Below are positions 10,559 to 28,351 of a stretch of 64,000 bases of DNA, in pieces. This DNA comes from Lumbricus rubellus (lineage: Eukaryota > Annelida > Clitellata > Crassiclitellata > Lumbricidae). Every line of letters starts with the position of its first letter. Positions within the stretch are counted from its first letter, which is position 1. The stretch is taken from NCBI GenBank assembly GCA_945859605.1, contig OX243815.1, forward strand, positions 39,605,959-39,669,958, read 5' to 3'. A program made the translations under genes and the position numbers. The notes under the pieces are model-generated. The model saw only the letters and a program-made list of their open reading frames with translations, was not told where the DNA came from and did no database searches.

Positions 10559-11929
10559 AATGTATTCCAAATATATAGCCATTCCATTTGCTGTGGCAAG
10601 ATGCATCTTCTAAAACCTATTTTTGTACTGCGTGCCTGTCATTTTTAATTTTTGCATTTATTTTATTGTTGAAATTATGACGTTATATGTGACTATTACA
10701 TTCGATATGGAGCTGTGGACTTATTTAGATGGTAGTTTGTCTAAAAGTTATTAATCAATATTCTGAGTGAAAAATCCAAATAATTGTAGCTTTTATTCCT
10801 AGAAATCAAGATATTTAAATGCATGTACTGTAATTACTAGCCTGTGAGCAGTGTTGCACACTGTTTAAATAGTAAATACTATTTAAATAGTTTTATAGTG
10901 CACAACTACTAACATCACTGTTTCAGATAGTAATGTAAAGGGAGCATTTAAATAGTATGCACATGATAATTATTATTATTTCAAAGTAAATAGTAAACCA
11001 CCAATCTGCAGAGAATTTGAATTTACTTAGAACTGTAATTATTATTTTCAACTTCTAGTCCATTTCTGGTTAAGTATAATTTATTACCTCTATGTTATGT
11101 AACTATAACCATCCATCTATATAAGGTTTGTTGTTGCTGCATTCAATATTACGACACTGCAAGGAATTTACTCAGCACTGAATGTAGGCTGAAATTAGCG
11201 TTACCACATACAATATATTACAGTAAAATAATATTATAATGTACATGTATTTGGCGTTACTGTGCTTTTGTATCCTGCTGCTGCAGCAGGAAGTAGCATT
11301 GTTGTTAAGTGCCACTTATGGGGACAAGATGTGGTTGTAATAGATGTTATCGAAGATGCAATGTTTAATCTAGTGCCCCTTTGGGGTGGGGGAATTCAGG
11401 TTTCGGGGGGGGGGGCGACAGATGACAACCGCTGAGGCCAGACCCTGTGACTGGACCATTTTCTGACAAAGGAAAACGAGCTGTCAAAATCAGGTCCCAC
11501 TGCAAGTGAAGGACCAGTGTTTAATAGAATCCACCTGCTGCGAGAGAGGATTCAGTTTCTCCACTCACCGTCTTCGTGGAGACATCACTTATTGTAATAA
11601 AGTTTGATATGACACTTCCTTCTGTAGTACGGTAACTTTAATTAATAGTCGATATTTCATTATCCAACCTGCAAAAATATCTATTCAAAGTTTAAGACAT
11701 ATTAGAGTAGCCAAAATAATCTTATTAAGTGTCCTTTAAACTGATACCTAACACAGTAGATACTAGCCATTAAAATCACCGTGTAAAAATCAGACTTCGA
11801 ATGTAATGAGAATATGAAATCGTAAAATTTTTACATTTAACAATGGATATTTACTACAAAAGCAAATATTTCACATTGAATAAACACTGAACTATTATAC
11901 AAGACAACAACAAATAAATACTGGTACAT
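10559..11929. other. Probable DAP 3' flank
   Basis: No coding exon was recognised. An AATAAA polyadenylation signal lies at 11596-11601 and may end the DAP transcript. A G10-like run lies near 11405. Confidence 0.45.
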
Positions 11930-12147
11930 GTACAATTGTAGGGCAGACTGGAGACCGGGAAGCTCGGATAAACTGTTGGATTGGAGATGAACTTTGACTT
12001 TCCAACCAATCGTACGACGAAAATCAACACAATACAGGCGACTGGGATGATGATACGACAAATGGTCGATCTCCAACATTTCTTCTGCAGACGGAAGTTC
12101 TTCCACATCAGCAGACTGAACTGGTCCCAATCCTGTTTCCACTGCAT
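11930..12147 (-). CDS. Isolated ABCA-type ABC transporter first coding exon
   Basis: Reading leftward from the ATG at 12147-12145, the frame gives QFSLLMWKNFRLQKK, a hydrophobic segment (RIIIPVACIVLIFVVRLV), then NPTVYPSFPVSSLP. This is the signature of the ABCA N-terminus as I know it from ABCA3: a short cytosolic WKN-LQK stretch, the first membrane helix, then an N-T-YP motif. The exon probably ends near a donor-like GTACCAG at about 11930. No further ABCA exon (Walker A, LSGGQ or other helices) was seen to its left, where they would have to lie within or beyond DAP. It is therefore either the start of a gene with very large introns or an orphan fragment. It lies head-to-head with CFAP119. 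Confidence 0.55.
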
Positions 12148-12164
12148 GACAACCAACACTTAGG

Positions 12165-13230
12165 TGGCAGTCTACAGAAAATGGTCTCTAACGGCTGTGA
12201 TTAATTTTTGCAAGGTTTAGTCTACCACATGCAATTCCTTCAACTTCCAAAGTATGAAGATTCTGGATATTACTAGAATGCACGCATTAGCCTACTCACA
12301 ATAGGCCGTGTCACAATAATATTGTCAATTTTTGATCTATCAGACACTATAAGAACATGGCCTCTTCCAAAACAAAACAAGTAGGATTTCCCGATACTTT
12401 TCATAATTAATTCACAAGAATTGTTCGCATTGACTCCAGTCACTGCTGTGGATACGCAGCTAGACAATGCCTAGCTAGCTTACTTTCAGAACACCTCGAG
12501 CCTAGTCAGCGTTGTCATCAATCACTTTTGCAACATCAATAATTGTTAGCCATTCCCGCTTAAGGCCTACGTACGTACCGTCATCATAAATAGTACACAA
12601 GCAAGTGCGCCACAGCATAGGCCTATTCGCATACACGTGCTCGCGACCAACGATGACTCACACATCCGGATGCGCTTTTTGACCGAGCTGTCAGACGATG
12701 TATCTTCTGAATACCCGAATTACGTCGAAATATTTTTGCCGTCTGACCGTCCAAAATGCAAAGGCTGACCTTTTACATTGCATTTCACAGAAAGGCTGAT
12801 TAGCCTAGATTAGCCTACTTCAGAATAAGCAGAGCCTATAGCCTATGCATCTACTATAGAGTTCATCTTAAACCGAAATGGTTGAGAAAATGAAAAGGTT
12901 CAAGAGAGGATTATTTTGTTTATTGCCATCATCATATCAGTTATCTTCGACCGATAATAGTCATAATCATGTTGCTGCTGTTGATTAGTCTAGACTTTAC
13001 ACCCTCCTTCGGGCTACTCTTTTTGGCAATCCCTCTGACTACAGACGTGCATGGTGCTCGCGATCGTGAATTAGCTGGTGCCCCGCGCTTGGCTTTCGAC
13101 TGTCACTTTAGAAATTTTGAGATTACGATCACAAAATATTCATGGCAATATTATCATTGTCACAGGCCTATGCAGCAGCTACCTGGCTGTGCACTTGATT
13201 TAGATTTGAACTTTACCCGAGGCAGTACTT
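12165..13230. promoter_or_regulatory. Divergent intergenic region between the ABCA-like exon and CFAP119
   Basis: Only short chance reading frames lie here. An E-box (CACGTG) and an AP-1-like TGACTCA occur near 12637-12660. As the space between two head-to-head exons it could hold both promoters; this is inferred from position only. Confidence 0.3.
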
Positions 13231-13273
13231 CCAAAGATATTAGAGTCGTAGACTACGACTCTAATATCTTTGG
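13231..13273. repeat. Perfect 21-bp-arm palindrome upstream of CFAP119
   Basis: The left arm 13231-13251 starts CCAAAGATATTAGAGTCG. It is followed by one spacer base and an exact reverse-complement arm at 13253-13273. It lies about 230 bp before the CFAP119 start codon. A 170-aa open frame spans it but has no recognisable family. Confidence 0.95.
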
Positions 13274-13501
13274 TACTTCTACATGGAACAAGTCTTTTAT
13301 ATTAGGCCTACTCAAAGACCTTTGTTTTACTCAACGACCTCATATTATATTGGTTTTACCACAGGTTTTACTCACGACTAATTTTCAAAAACTAATACAG
13401 AGGGCAGCCCATGTAGCCCGCCAACTGCTGTGTCACATATGCAATACAACATCTATGTGTTGTCATGACAACAGCCGCTAGCGGTGATACAAAAAATAAA
13501 G

Positions 13502-21597
<8,096 letters not shown>

Positions 21598-21858
21598 TCG
21601 TCGGAGAACTATAAATGGAAGTGTGATAGGGAATAGACATTTTGAAGGAGACTGGAATAGCATGGAGTGACTGCAACAGATTATTAAAATACAAAGCGTT
21701 TATTAAAAGCTGATTAGGTGCAGGAGAGCCGTTAAGGTAGGAAAACGCAACGTTATGCAGAAGAAACTGGAAAAGCACTTAGTTACTTCAATTTGTGCCA
21801 CAGTTTTAATTTATTATGAGAGTTTTAGTAAAGCTGTTAAAATGTCTCGTGTACAACT

Positions 21859-21864
21859 AATAAA
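21859..21864 (+). terminator. Polyadenylation signal of CFAP119
   Basis: AATAAA about 260 bp after the stop codon at 21595-21597, in an AT-rich stretch. A probable 3' UTR end. Confidence 0.6.
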
Positions 21865-21976
21865 TTCTGTTATTGAAGGTTTCATGTGTTTTACATCTCA
21901 GCAACAATAGGGCCTTATAAAAGTCAGTGGCAAAAGTGAGGAACCGCCACAACCTGCTTGAAGGTTCGGAGCATAT

Positions 21977-22407
21977 TTCGAGGGTACGTATGGTACGTAT
22001 TATATTGTTTGAAAGGTACGTACGTATTTTAACGTACCTTATTGAAGGGTACGTAAAAGGTACGGTACAACACTTAACCGTGGCACATGCTATAAGTCAT
22101 TGTGCATTTGTGCATGCAACATTACATATGGTGCTATCACGAAGTCCTTATTAAAATGCAAAAAAACTACTTAAAACTACTTTGGTCACTTGATATAGGC
22201 TAAAATTGCTAAATATCAATAACAGGTGGCCTAACTTACAAAAAACTTTTATGGTAACGTAAATACGTTAATATCGGTGAAGCGTCAAAACACTGACATA
22301 AAATAATACTCATAAATAAAATACGCATATGGTACGCGTATTTTATTCTTTGAAAGGTACGCACGTATTATACGCGTACCTTATATAAGGTACGCGTACG
22401 CATCGAA
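21977..22407. mobile_element. GTACGT-rich inverted-repeat element
   Basis: The left end TTCGAGGGTACGTATGGTAC and the complement of the right end (TTCGATGCGTACGCGTACC) are imperfect inverted repeats. Both sides carry palindromic GGTACGTACGT or GGTACGCGTACC clusters and a shared TTTGAAAGGTACG block. No target duplication was resolved. Confidence 0.55.
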
Positions 22408-22465
22408 CTATGGTTCGGAGGGATGCGGGTCACGGATCCCGAATGGTGCATTGTTGCGCCTATAT

Positions 22466-22690
22466 CGTGGGGCACAGTGGTGTAGTGATGGGTTCGGTGC
22501 CTTGGATCCGGATGGTTGCAGGTTCGAATCCACCTCAAGCCGCTGTGTATGGACCTTGAACAAGTCCTTAACTCACAATTGCTCATGGGCTTCGGCGTGA
22601 AACTCCGATTTAGCGTCAGCGCTGTAGTCGGGAGCGCCTCTGGGTAGCGGAGCTTGAAGGAGCGCTATTGCAAATGCGAGAAAAAAATTA
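22466..22690 (+). mobile_element. tRNA-derived SINE, copy 2
   Basis: A-box-like AGTGGTGTAGTGATGG near 22476 and B box GGTTCGAATCC at 22521-22531. The same TTCGGCGTGAAACTCCGAT body as copy 1 follows, then GGAGCGCTATTGCAAATGCG and an A-rich end. Confidence 0.82.
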
Positions 22691-23746
22691 ATATATCTGG
22701 CATGATGGCATCCACCAGGGAGCCTTCTCAACTTAATTTCTTCGCTAGGTAGCCTACACAGCTTTAAAGGAAATTTTATTGATCAAGTAAGCAATGGTTC
22801 TATAATTATTGTAGGCCTACCAAGCTAACTGCATATCCTAATCAACTGACTAAAGCCCTAGGCCTATAGACGTCGGGTAGCAAGATCCATAATCGGATAC
22901 TTAAAGGGCGGATGGACCAAGTTTTATGGAGGAAAAGAGTAATAAAAGGCTAATTTATTTGGCCTGTTGTTGGACCTCTGTCTATTTAGGCTAAACCTAA
23001 ATTGTGAAATGTATAGACTAATCTCTCTGCATGCCTGCCTGTCTTCATTGTCAGGGGCGCAACTAGAACATTTTCCTGGGGAGTGCTCAAATTATTGTAA
23101 GTGCCGAACGTGCGAATCGGCGAATGCCGAAGGCACGAAGCCAATGCCGAGTAGGGGGTTTGGGGGAGCGTCGCAAGCCCTCCAGCGGGGTCTGGGGCGG
23201 AGCCCCAGAAGCCAACTCATTTTTTACTTTTGACATCAGCTAGAGCACGTTTCAGGCCCTTGTTTGCCAGCTATATTTAAGAGCGATAAAGTCATGAAAA
23301 CTTCTGAAACCATGGTTTAAGACTTCAAAAATATCAAACCAACGCATTTTTACTTTTGACATGTAGGCTATCAGCTAGAGCACGTTTCAGGCTCTTGTTT
23401 GCCAGCTGTGTTCTTTAGTGATAAAGTCATGAAAACTTCAGAAAACCATGGTTTAAGACTTTTAAAATGTCCTTTCTCATTTGTTTAGATAAGACAAAGG
23501 GTATTAGGCCTACAGCTCGCGAGTGGCAGAATTAATAACTAGTATTTAATATAGCCCCTCTCCCAATAACCAGTGTTTGATCTATTCCCTTTTCGGTGAA
23601 TCAAGGTTTCTGGGGGAAAGCGAGCATCCGACGGAAAGGGCAGAATTATGAGGGGAAAGAAAAGGTGGTTCACCAAATGCTGAGGCAGCTAGGGCTTTAG
23701 GAGGGATGTGGCCATCCTCATAGGAAATTTCTAATTTCCACACTAC

Positions 23747-25450
23747 TGTAACGATCGTGGAAATTCCGATCGTTAATTATAAATTTGCGGCCTAAAACGA
23801 TTTGCGGCCTAGATTCGCGGCCTTGCTAAATTTGCGAGCGGTCCTCGGAGTTTAACCCCTTTTTGGAACTGACCGCCGGAGCAGTAATCCTTTTTAGCGG
23901 AGAATATTGCATTGCGACACTCTATTTTTAGATCGGCGGCAACGCAACCGTTTTGATTGGACCTCCTCGGTCACGGGACTCTCACGAGTCACGTGACGTC
24001 GTCTCTGGTTGGCTGGAAGCAGCTAGATCGGCAGACGGAGGAAAGGTTTCGAGGGTGCAACATCTCCGTGCTCGTGCCGACGAAATTGTTGATAAAAATA
24101 AGAAGAATTCCGACAGAAATTTCATTGAAATAATTGGTTTAATAATTCAACGGACGAACGAGATATTGAAGATACTTCTGGTTAAGACCGTAGAGTCTGG
24201 AGGAAGTTTTTACGCTAAATTGTCGACGAAATAGAACCGAAATTCTTCCGTGGTAAATTCTCTGGTAGACGATTCCTTGTGACCGCCATTGTCGTCATTG
24301 CCGATCGCTGCGATAACAATTACTGGAGGGGTAGAGAAGTATCACTGTGGTTTTTATCTGATTCCTTAACCGAGAAAATTGAATAAGTGTAATCTGTGAA
24401 TAATACTTTGGCTGTGTGCAGTGTTGATAGATAATTAGTAACGAATGGATCGTGTGCAATAATTAATTAGATAATTGATTGAGTATAAATTGATTAGATA
24501 ATAGTGAACAATTCTTTCAGAAGAGAAACGCGCCTGTAAAACTGATATAAGATTTAACCTTCATAAGCCTAAAGTGTTTTACTTAAATAATCAGAGTAAA
24601 GTTAGAACATGTATTAGAAACGTGTAATAATTAAGTCGTGTAGTTAAATCTTACGGAACAGACTCTGAATAGTGAATATTGTACAGCGTACGAGAACGTT
24701 GCTTTTAATTTCAACTATTGTTAAACATTGACAAAGTTTGTCAACTGCAGTTAAGATACGTTTGCTTAATTAAATAATCTAAACGAGTATTGAATAACTT
24801 TGACTTAAGATAACCCTGAAATGTCCGAGGTATCTTATGAAGACGAGGTGGAGGAGAATAGGGAAGAGAATGAGGAAGGAGAAACCCCGGATGATAATGA
24901 CCCCGAGGGGATGAGTAAAACAGGAGTCGTTGAACTTCTACAGTCCTTCACAGGCACACTAGCAGAATTTATGGAGCGCCATGATTCTCAAATAGAGCAC
25001 CTAAATAACGAGATAAGTCAATTGCATGAACGCCCGGGTCAGTTTATCCCTTCTTCGAAGGAAGGTGAGGTAGTTTCGGAACGGCTAAGGGAAGTGGTAA
25101 CACCACTAAAGGAAAGGGGGACCCAAAAACCTGTTGGAGCGGATTCGAACCCTGACGACCTTTATGCAAATGAAGTCGTTGCTCTCAGACCGAGAGCCGC
25201 TGAGCTGTATGTCCCTTCCACTCGAGCTATCCTTGGTACCTGTGTAAGACAACCCCGGCCTGAAGTGGTGGAAGCTACCCTCCCTTACGGCCACTCAGGA
25301 ATTGACTCTGCCCTGGCGCATACCGTAGAAACTGCTGACCCTGCTTATTTCGCATTATCTTCGGTTCCCCTCAATTCACGGACGCCTCTCCAACAGCGTG
25401 GCACCTCGTTTGGAAACACCTGGCAGTTTCCGAAAATGGGGGTCGCGACA
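23747..25450 (+). repeat. 5' LTR
   Basis: 1,704 bp, TGTAACGATCG to GTCGCGACA. It holds a 93-codon frame (23953-24234) and the first 210 codons of gag. Both translations are the same in the 3' LTR, which indicates a young insertion. Confidence 0.92.
23953..24234 (+). CDS. 93-codon frame inside the LTR, unknown
   Basis: It begins MIGPPRSRDSHESRD and contains a basic central part. It precedes gag by about 590 nt in each LTR. Its only support is that it is intact in both LTR copies, which is expected anyway for a recent insertion. It could be an upstream frame in the leader RNA or chance. Confidence 0.25.
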   Translation: MIGPPRSRDSHESRDVVSGWLEAARSADGGKVSRVQHLRARADEIVDKNKKNSDRNFIEIIGLIIQRTNEILKILLVKTVESGGSFYAKLSTK

Positions 25451-27307
25451 AGTGGTACCATTGGTGGGATGAAGCTAAGGGCTGGTATAACAAGTGATAC
25501 CAGAGTAAGCGGGGTTGAATTGAGTTCGGATACCGAGGGTCCTGCTAAGATAAGCTCAGGTGTAGCAAGTGACATCAGAATTAGTACAGGTGCTGATGGA
25601 AAGAGAATTTTTCTTGGAGGAATAGATGAACTAAATGATCCAGAAAATTTCTATGGTGCTCGACCAAAAGTGATATTTAGCACTCGAGTTACAACTGATG
25701 ATGCTAATGTAGACACTCGAATGATAAATGATCATGACATGAAAACTGCATATGAAGGTTTTGATTTTGACTATTACATGCGAAGTAAACAAATGCAATT
25801 AAGAAATCAATTAACTGAAAAATGTCTATCGGATAGCGAGCATTCTGAAATAAAAGATATGCGGCCTTTGCATAATCTTGTACTCGATTCCCACGCGGTA
25901 GCTCTAGGGCAAAATAATGTTAAAGCATGTACTAACTCACGACTGTTAGTTTCAGATAATGGGGATCCATCATCGCTGAGGGAAAATCACCTGGTGCTTC
26001 GAGGTGCACATCCCGGTCAGACAACGACAACCATCTCGTGGGCTACCACCTTTTCCCCGTCGTCGCTCAACGTCATGGCTTCCGAAAAACCTTTCCTGCC
26101 CTCTGGCGTCGCTCCACGAATATCTACGCCCACCCTTCCTTCCGGTCAGCCGCTCATGTCGACACCGAACCTGTCGTCAGAAACCCACGTGACACAAAGC
26201 TGCGAATATCAACGGTGGAAGGCAAGTCAACCTTCGTACATGCCTTACATGCCCTATCAACGTCTGGTCGCTGATCCAACCGCTCATGATGAACAGATTT
26301 CAACGCTGAATAAATCTGTGCAATCGTCAGCGACACAAACAGTTCCGATAAACGCTGTGGTGAAATCGAACAGTGCTACTGCTGTGAAACTGAACAGTGC
26401 AAGCGAAATCAGATCCGATGAGCATCGTAAGAATTTCAATCAAGAAGAACTGCTCCGCCTCCTGCTGCAGACACTCAGAGAACCTCCACAGAATTCATCT
26501 ACGACAATCGACAATGCAGTCCAAGAAATTGCTAGTGAAAAGAAAGAACCTGCTGGGAAACTACAACCTGAATCTTCAAATTTTCCAGATAGAAGAATGA
26601 AATCGCAAATGAAGCTGGACCGCTACAATGGTAAGACGTCGGTGGAAGTATTCCTCAAGAAATTCGAGGTATGCTCGAAGAACAATAGATGGACTGAAGA
26701 AGAGAAGCTGGCCCAACTGACCTGTGCCTTGGTTGAACCTGTCGATCAACTGCTACACGAATTTGACTCTGAAGCTTTGGTGACCAGTGCTGATCTGGTC
26801 AGTAGGTTGAAACTGCGATACGGAAGCACCGATCAAGCTGCTCTGTATCAAACTAAATTGAACACTCGTCGTCAGAAGGTGGGCGAGGACCTTGGTTCAC
26901 TGGCTCAAGATATCCGGAAACTGATGATCCTCGCATTTCCGGGACCAACATCAACGCACAGCGAGACCATCGCTATCAGAGCATTCCTGGATGCTCTACG
27001 AGATAAAGATCTGGCCCTGAAGGTACGAGAAAGAGAACCAGCCACCTTAGACAACGCCTACAAAATCGCCATGAGACTGGAAGGCTATCGCTGGTCGGAT
27101 GAAGACGCTGCCGACCGTCGTGATCGTCGTCCTGGGCGCATTTCGAATGTGAAAGAAACCGAACTTGACATTGACGAAAAGCTGAACCGACTTCAAGAAC
27201 AGATGACCCGGAAGATGGAAGAAATGCTTCAGAAGTGGTCCCCGCAACCGAATACTACTTCTGCTGATGGACAATTTCGACAGTGGCAACCGCGACGACC
27301 GTTTTAA
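24821..27307 (+). CDS. Retrotransposon Gag (828 codons) beginning in the LTR
   Basis: The start MSEVSYEDEVEEN lies 1,075 bp into the 5' LTR, and the frame passes through the LTR end and the primer-site region without a stop. An acidic N-terminus is followed by a long low-complexity middle. A retrotransposon Gag capsid-like domain then spans about residues 600-760 (MKLDRYNGKTSVEVFLKKFE ... WTEEEKLAQLTCAL ... LKLRYG ... IAIRAFLDALRDKDLALKV). A helical segment KLNRLQEQMTRKMEEML follows. The frame stops at TAA 27305-27307, just before the zinc knuckle, which continues in the same frame. Confidence 0.85.
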   Translation: MSEVSYEDEVEENREENEEGETPDDNDPEGMSKTGVVELLQSFTGTLAEFMERHDSQIEHLNNEISQLHERPGQFIPSSKEGEVVSERLREVVTPLKERGTQKPVGADSNPDDLYANEVVALRPRAAELYVPSTRAILGTCVRQPRPEVVEATLPYGHSGIDSALAHTVETADPAYFALSSVPLNSRTPLQQRGTSFGNTWQFPKMGVATSGTIGGMKLRAGITSDTRVSGVELSSDTEGPAKISSGVASDIRISTGADGKRIFLGGIDELNDPENFYGARPKVIFSTRVTTDDANVDTRMINDHDMKTAYEGFDFDYYMRSKQMQLRNQLTEKCLSDSEHSEIKDMRPLHNLVLDSHAVALGQNNVKACTNSRLLVSDNGDPSSLRENHLVLRGAHPGQTTTTISWATTFSPSSLNVMASEKPFLPSGVAPRISTPTLPSGQPLMSTPNLSSETHVTQSCEYQRWKASQPSYMPYMPYQRLVADPTAHDEQISTLNKSVQSSATQTVPINAVVKSNSATAVKLNSASEIRSDEHRKNFNQEELLRLLLQTLREPPQNSSTTIDNAVQEIASEKKEPAGKLQPESSNFPDRRMKSQMKLDRYNGKTSVEVFLKKFEVCSKNNRWTEEEKLAQLTCALVEPVDQLLHEFDSEALVTSADLVSRLKLRYGSTDQAALYQTKLNTRRQKVGEDLGSLAQDIRKLMILAFPGPTSTHSETIAIRAFLDALRDKDLALKVREREPATLDNAYKIAMRLEGYRWSDEDAADRRDRRPGRISNVKETELDIDEKLNRLQEQMTRKMEEMLQKWSPQPNTTSADGQFRQWQPRRPF

Positions 27308-28351
27308 CCAAAGGAGAACAATGGCTTCAGAAATCAACCGGGGGATCGCCGTCCAAATAACCGTTTCCAAGGAGAAGCCCGAGACAACAGACGCTGCTAC
27401 GAGTGTAATCAACCCGGGCACCTTTCTCGAGTTTGCCCTAGCAGGACAGACAACACATGGCAGAGGGAACAAGAACAAGAACCAGAATCGAACACGGTGA
27501 ACAATGCGAGACATGTGAAGGGACGAAATGACGCTTACCTTTCAGTAACCATAAAAGGTAAACATTTGCTGGGGCTGCTGGACTCGGGGTGTGAAATGAC
27601 TCTGTGCCCTGCCTCGTTGGTAGACCCTGCCGAAATCCAACACTCTAAGCAATCCCTGTTAGCAGCAAACGGTTCAGCCATCCGTGTACTCGGCGAAACG
27701 AAACTGAAGTTGCAGATTGAAGGCCGACCATTCGAGATACCCTGTTTGGTGACTGAACAGGTTTCCGAACTAATTCTGGGTCTCTCGTGGATGAAGGACG
27801 AAAACGTTTTATGGCATGTGGGTCATAACTGGGTTCTGGTGGGGGAGCACAAGTTCTCAGTTCATTGCAAACCTCGCTCCAGGCTGTGCAGAAGAATCGT
27901 GGTAACTCGTGACCCTCTGGCTGCATCAGATGGTGAGAAGGAGAAAAGAAACTTCGAACGAATTCATCGCCTGGAAGGAATCCATCTTCAGGAAGATGTG
28001 GAGAAACAACCGAAGCCTGCGACGCCAGAAACTTCCTCTACGGAATCTTCGCTCCGAGTCTCTGCTGCCAAGGTGGTAGCCCGGAATCAACAGGATTGGG
28101 ATGTGCATCCTCCACTCATCCTCTCCGCTCATCGAGCCGGCGAGAGCGAAAACACCGGAGTCACCCAGAATCATCTGTCAATTAGTTTAGATTTAGGAGA
28201 TATGCAAATTGCTGATGTTGTGTTGAATAAAGATGATTTTGTGGCTGTACCGATTAAACATGTGCAAGATAATTGTGAATTTGCAAGAAGGTTTATACAG
28301 CGCTCGAGTCCCACTAGGAACCATGGGAATGGGCCCGTGTATAGGAGGTAA
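27308..28351 (+). CDS. Zinc knuckle plus retropepsin, same frame as Gag after one stop
   Basis: Directly after the Gag TAA the same frame stays open for 347 codons. It shows a CCHC knuckle (CYECNQPGHLSRVC, 27395 onward), then a protease with the active-site motif LLDSGCEMTLCP and a later LILGLSWM flap/ILG-type motif. The first ATG is at 27497, after the knuckle, so independent initiation would lose the knuckle. Stop-codon readthrough or a former sense codon is more likely. The C-terminal 150 residues are not recognisable, and the frame ends with no reverse transcriptase following. Confidence 0.82.
   Translation, partial: PKENNGFRNQPGDRRPNNRFQGEARDNRRCYECNQPGHLSRVCPSRTDNTWQREQEQEPESNTVNNARHVKGRNDAYLSVTIKGKHLLGLLDSGCEMTLCPASLVDPAEIQHSKQSLLAANGSAIRVLGETKLKLQIEGRPFEIPCLVTEQVSELILGLSWMKDENVLWHVGHNWVLVGEHKFSVHCKPRSRLCRRIVVTRDPLAASDGEKEKRNFERIHRLEGIHLQEDVEKQPKPATPETSSTESSLRVSAAKVVARNQQDWDVHPPLILSAHRAGESENTGVTQNHLSISLDLGDMQIADVVLNKDDFVAVPIKHVQDNCEFARRFIQRSSPTRNHGNGPVYRR

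Noticed and set aside
12969..13481. 170-codon plus-strand frame with a hydrophobic start
   Set aside because: It spans the perfect palindrome, has no recognisable domain, and lies in the probable promoter of CFAP119.
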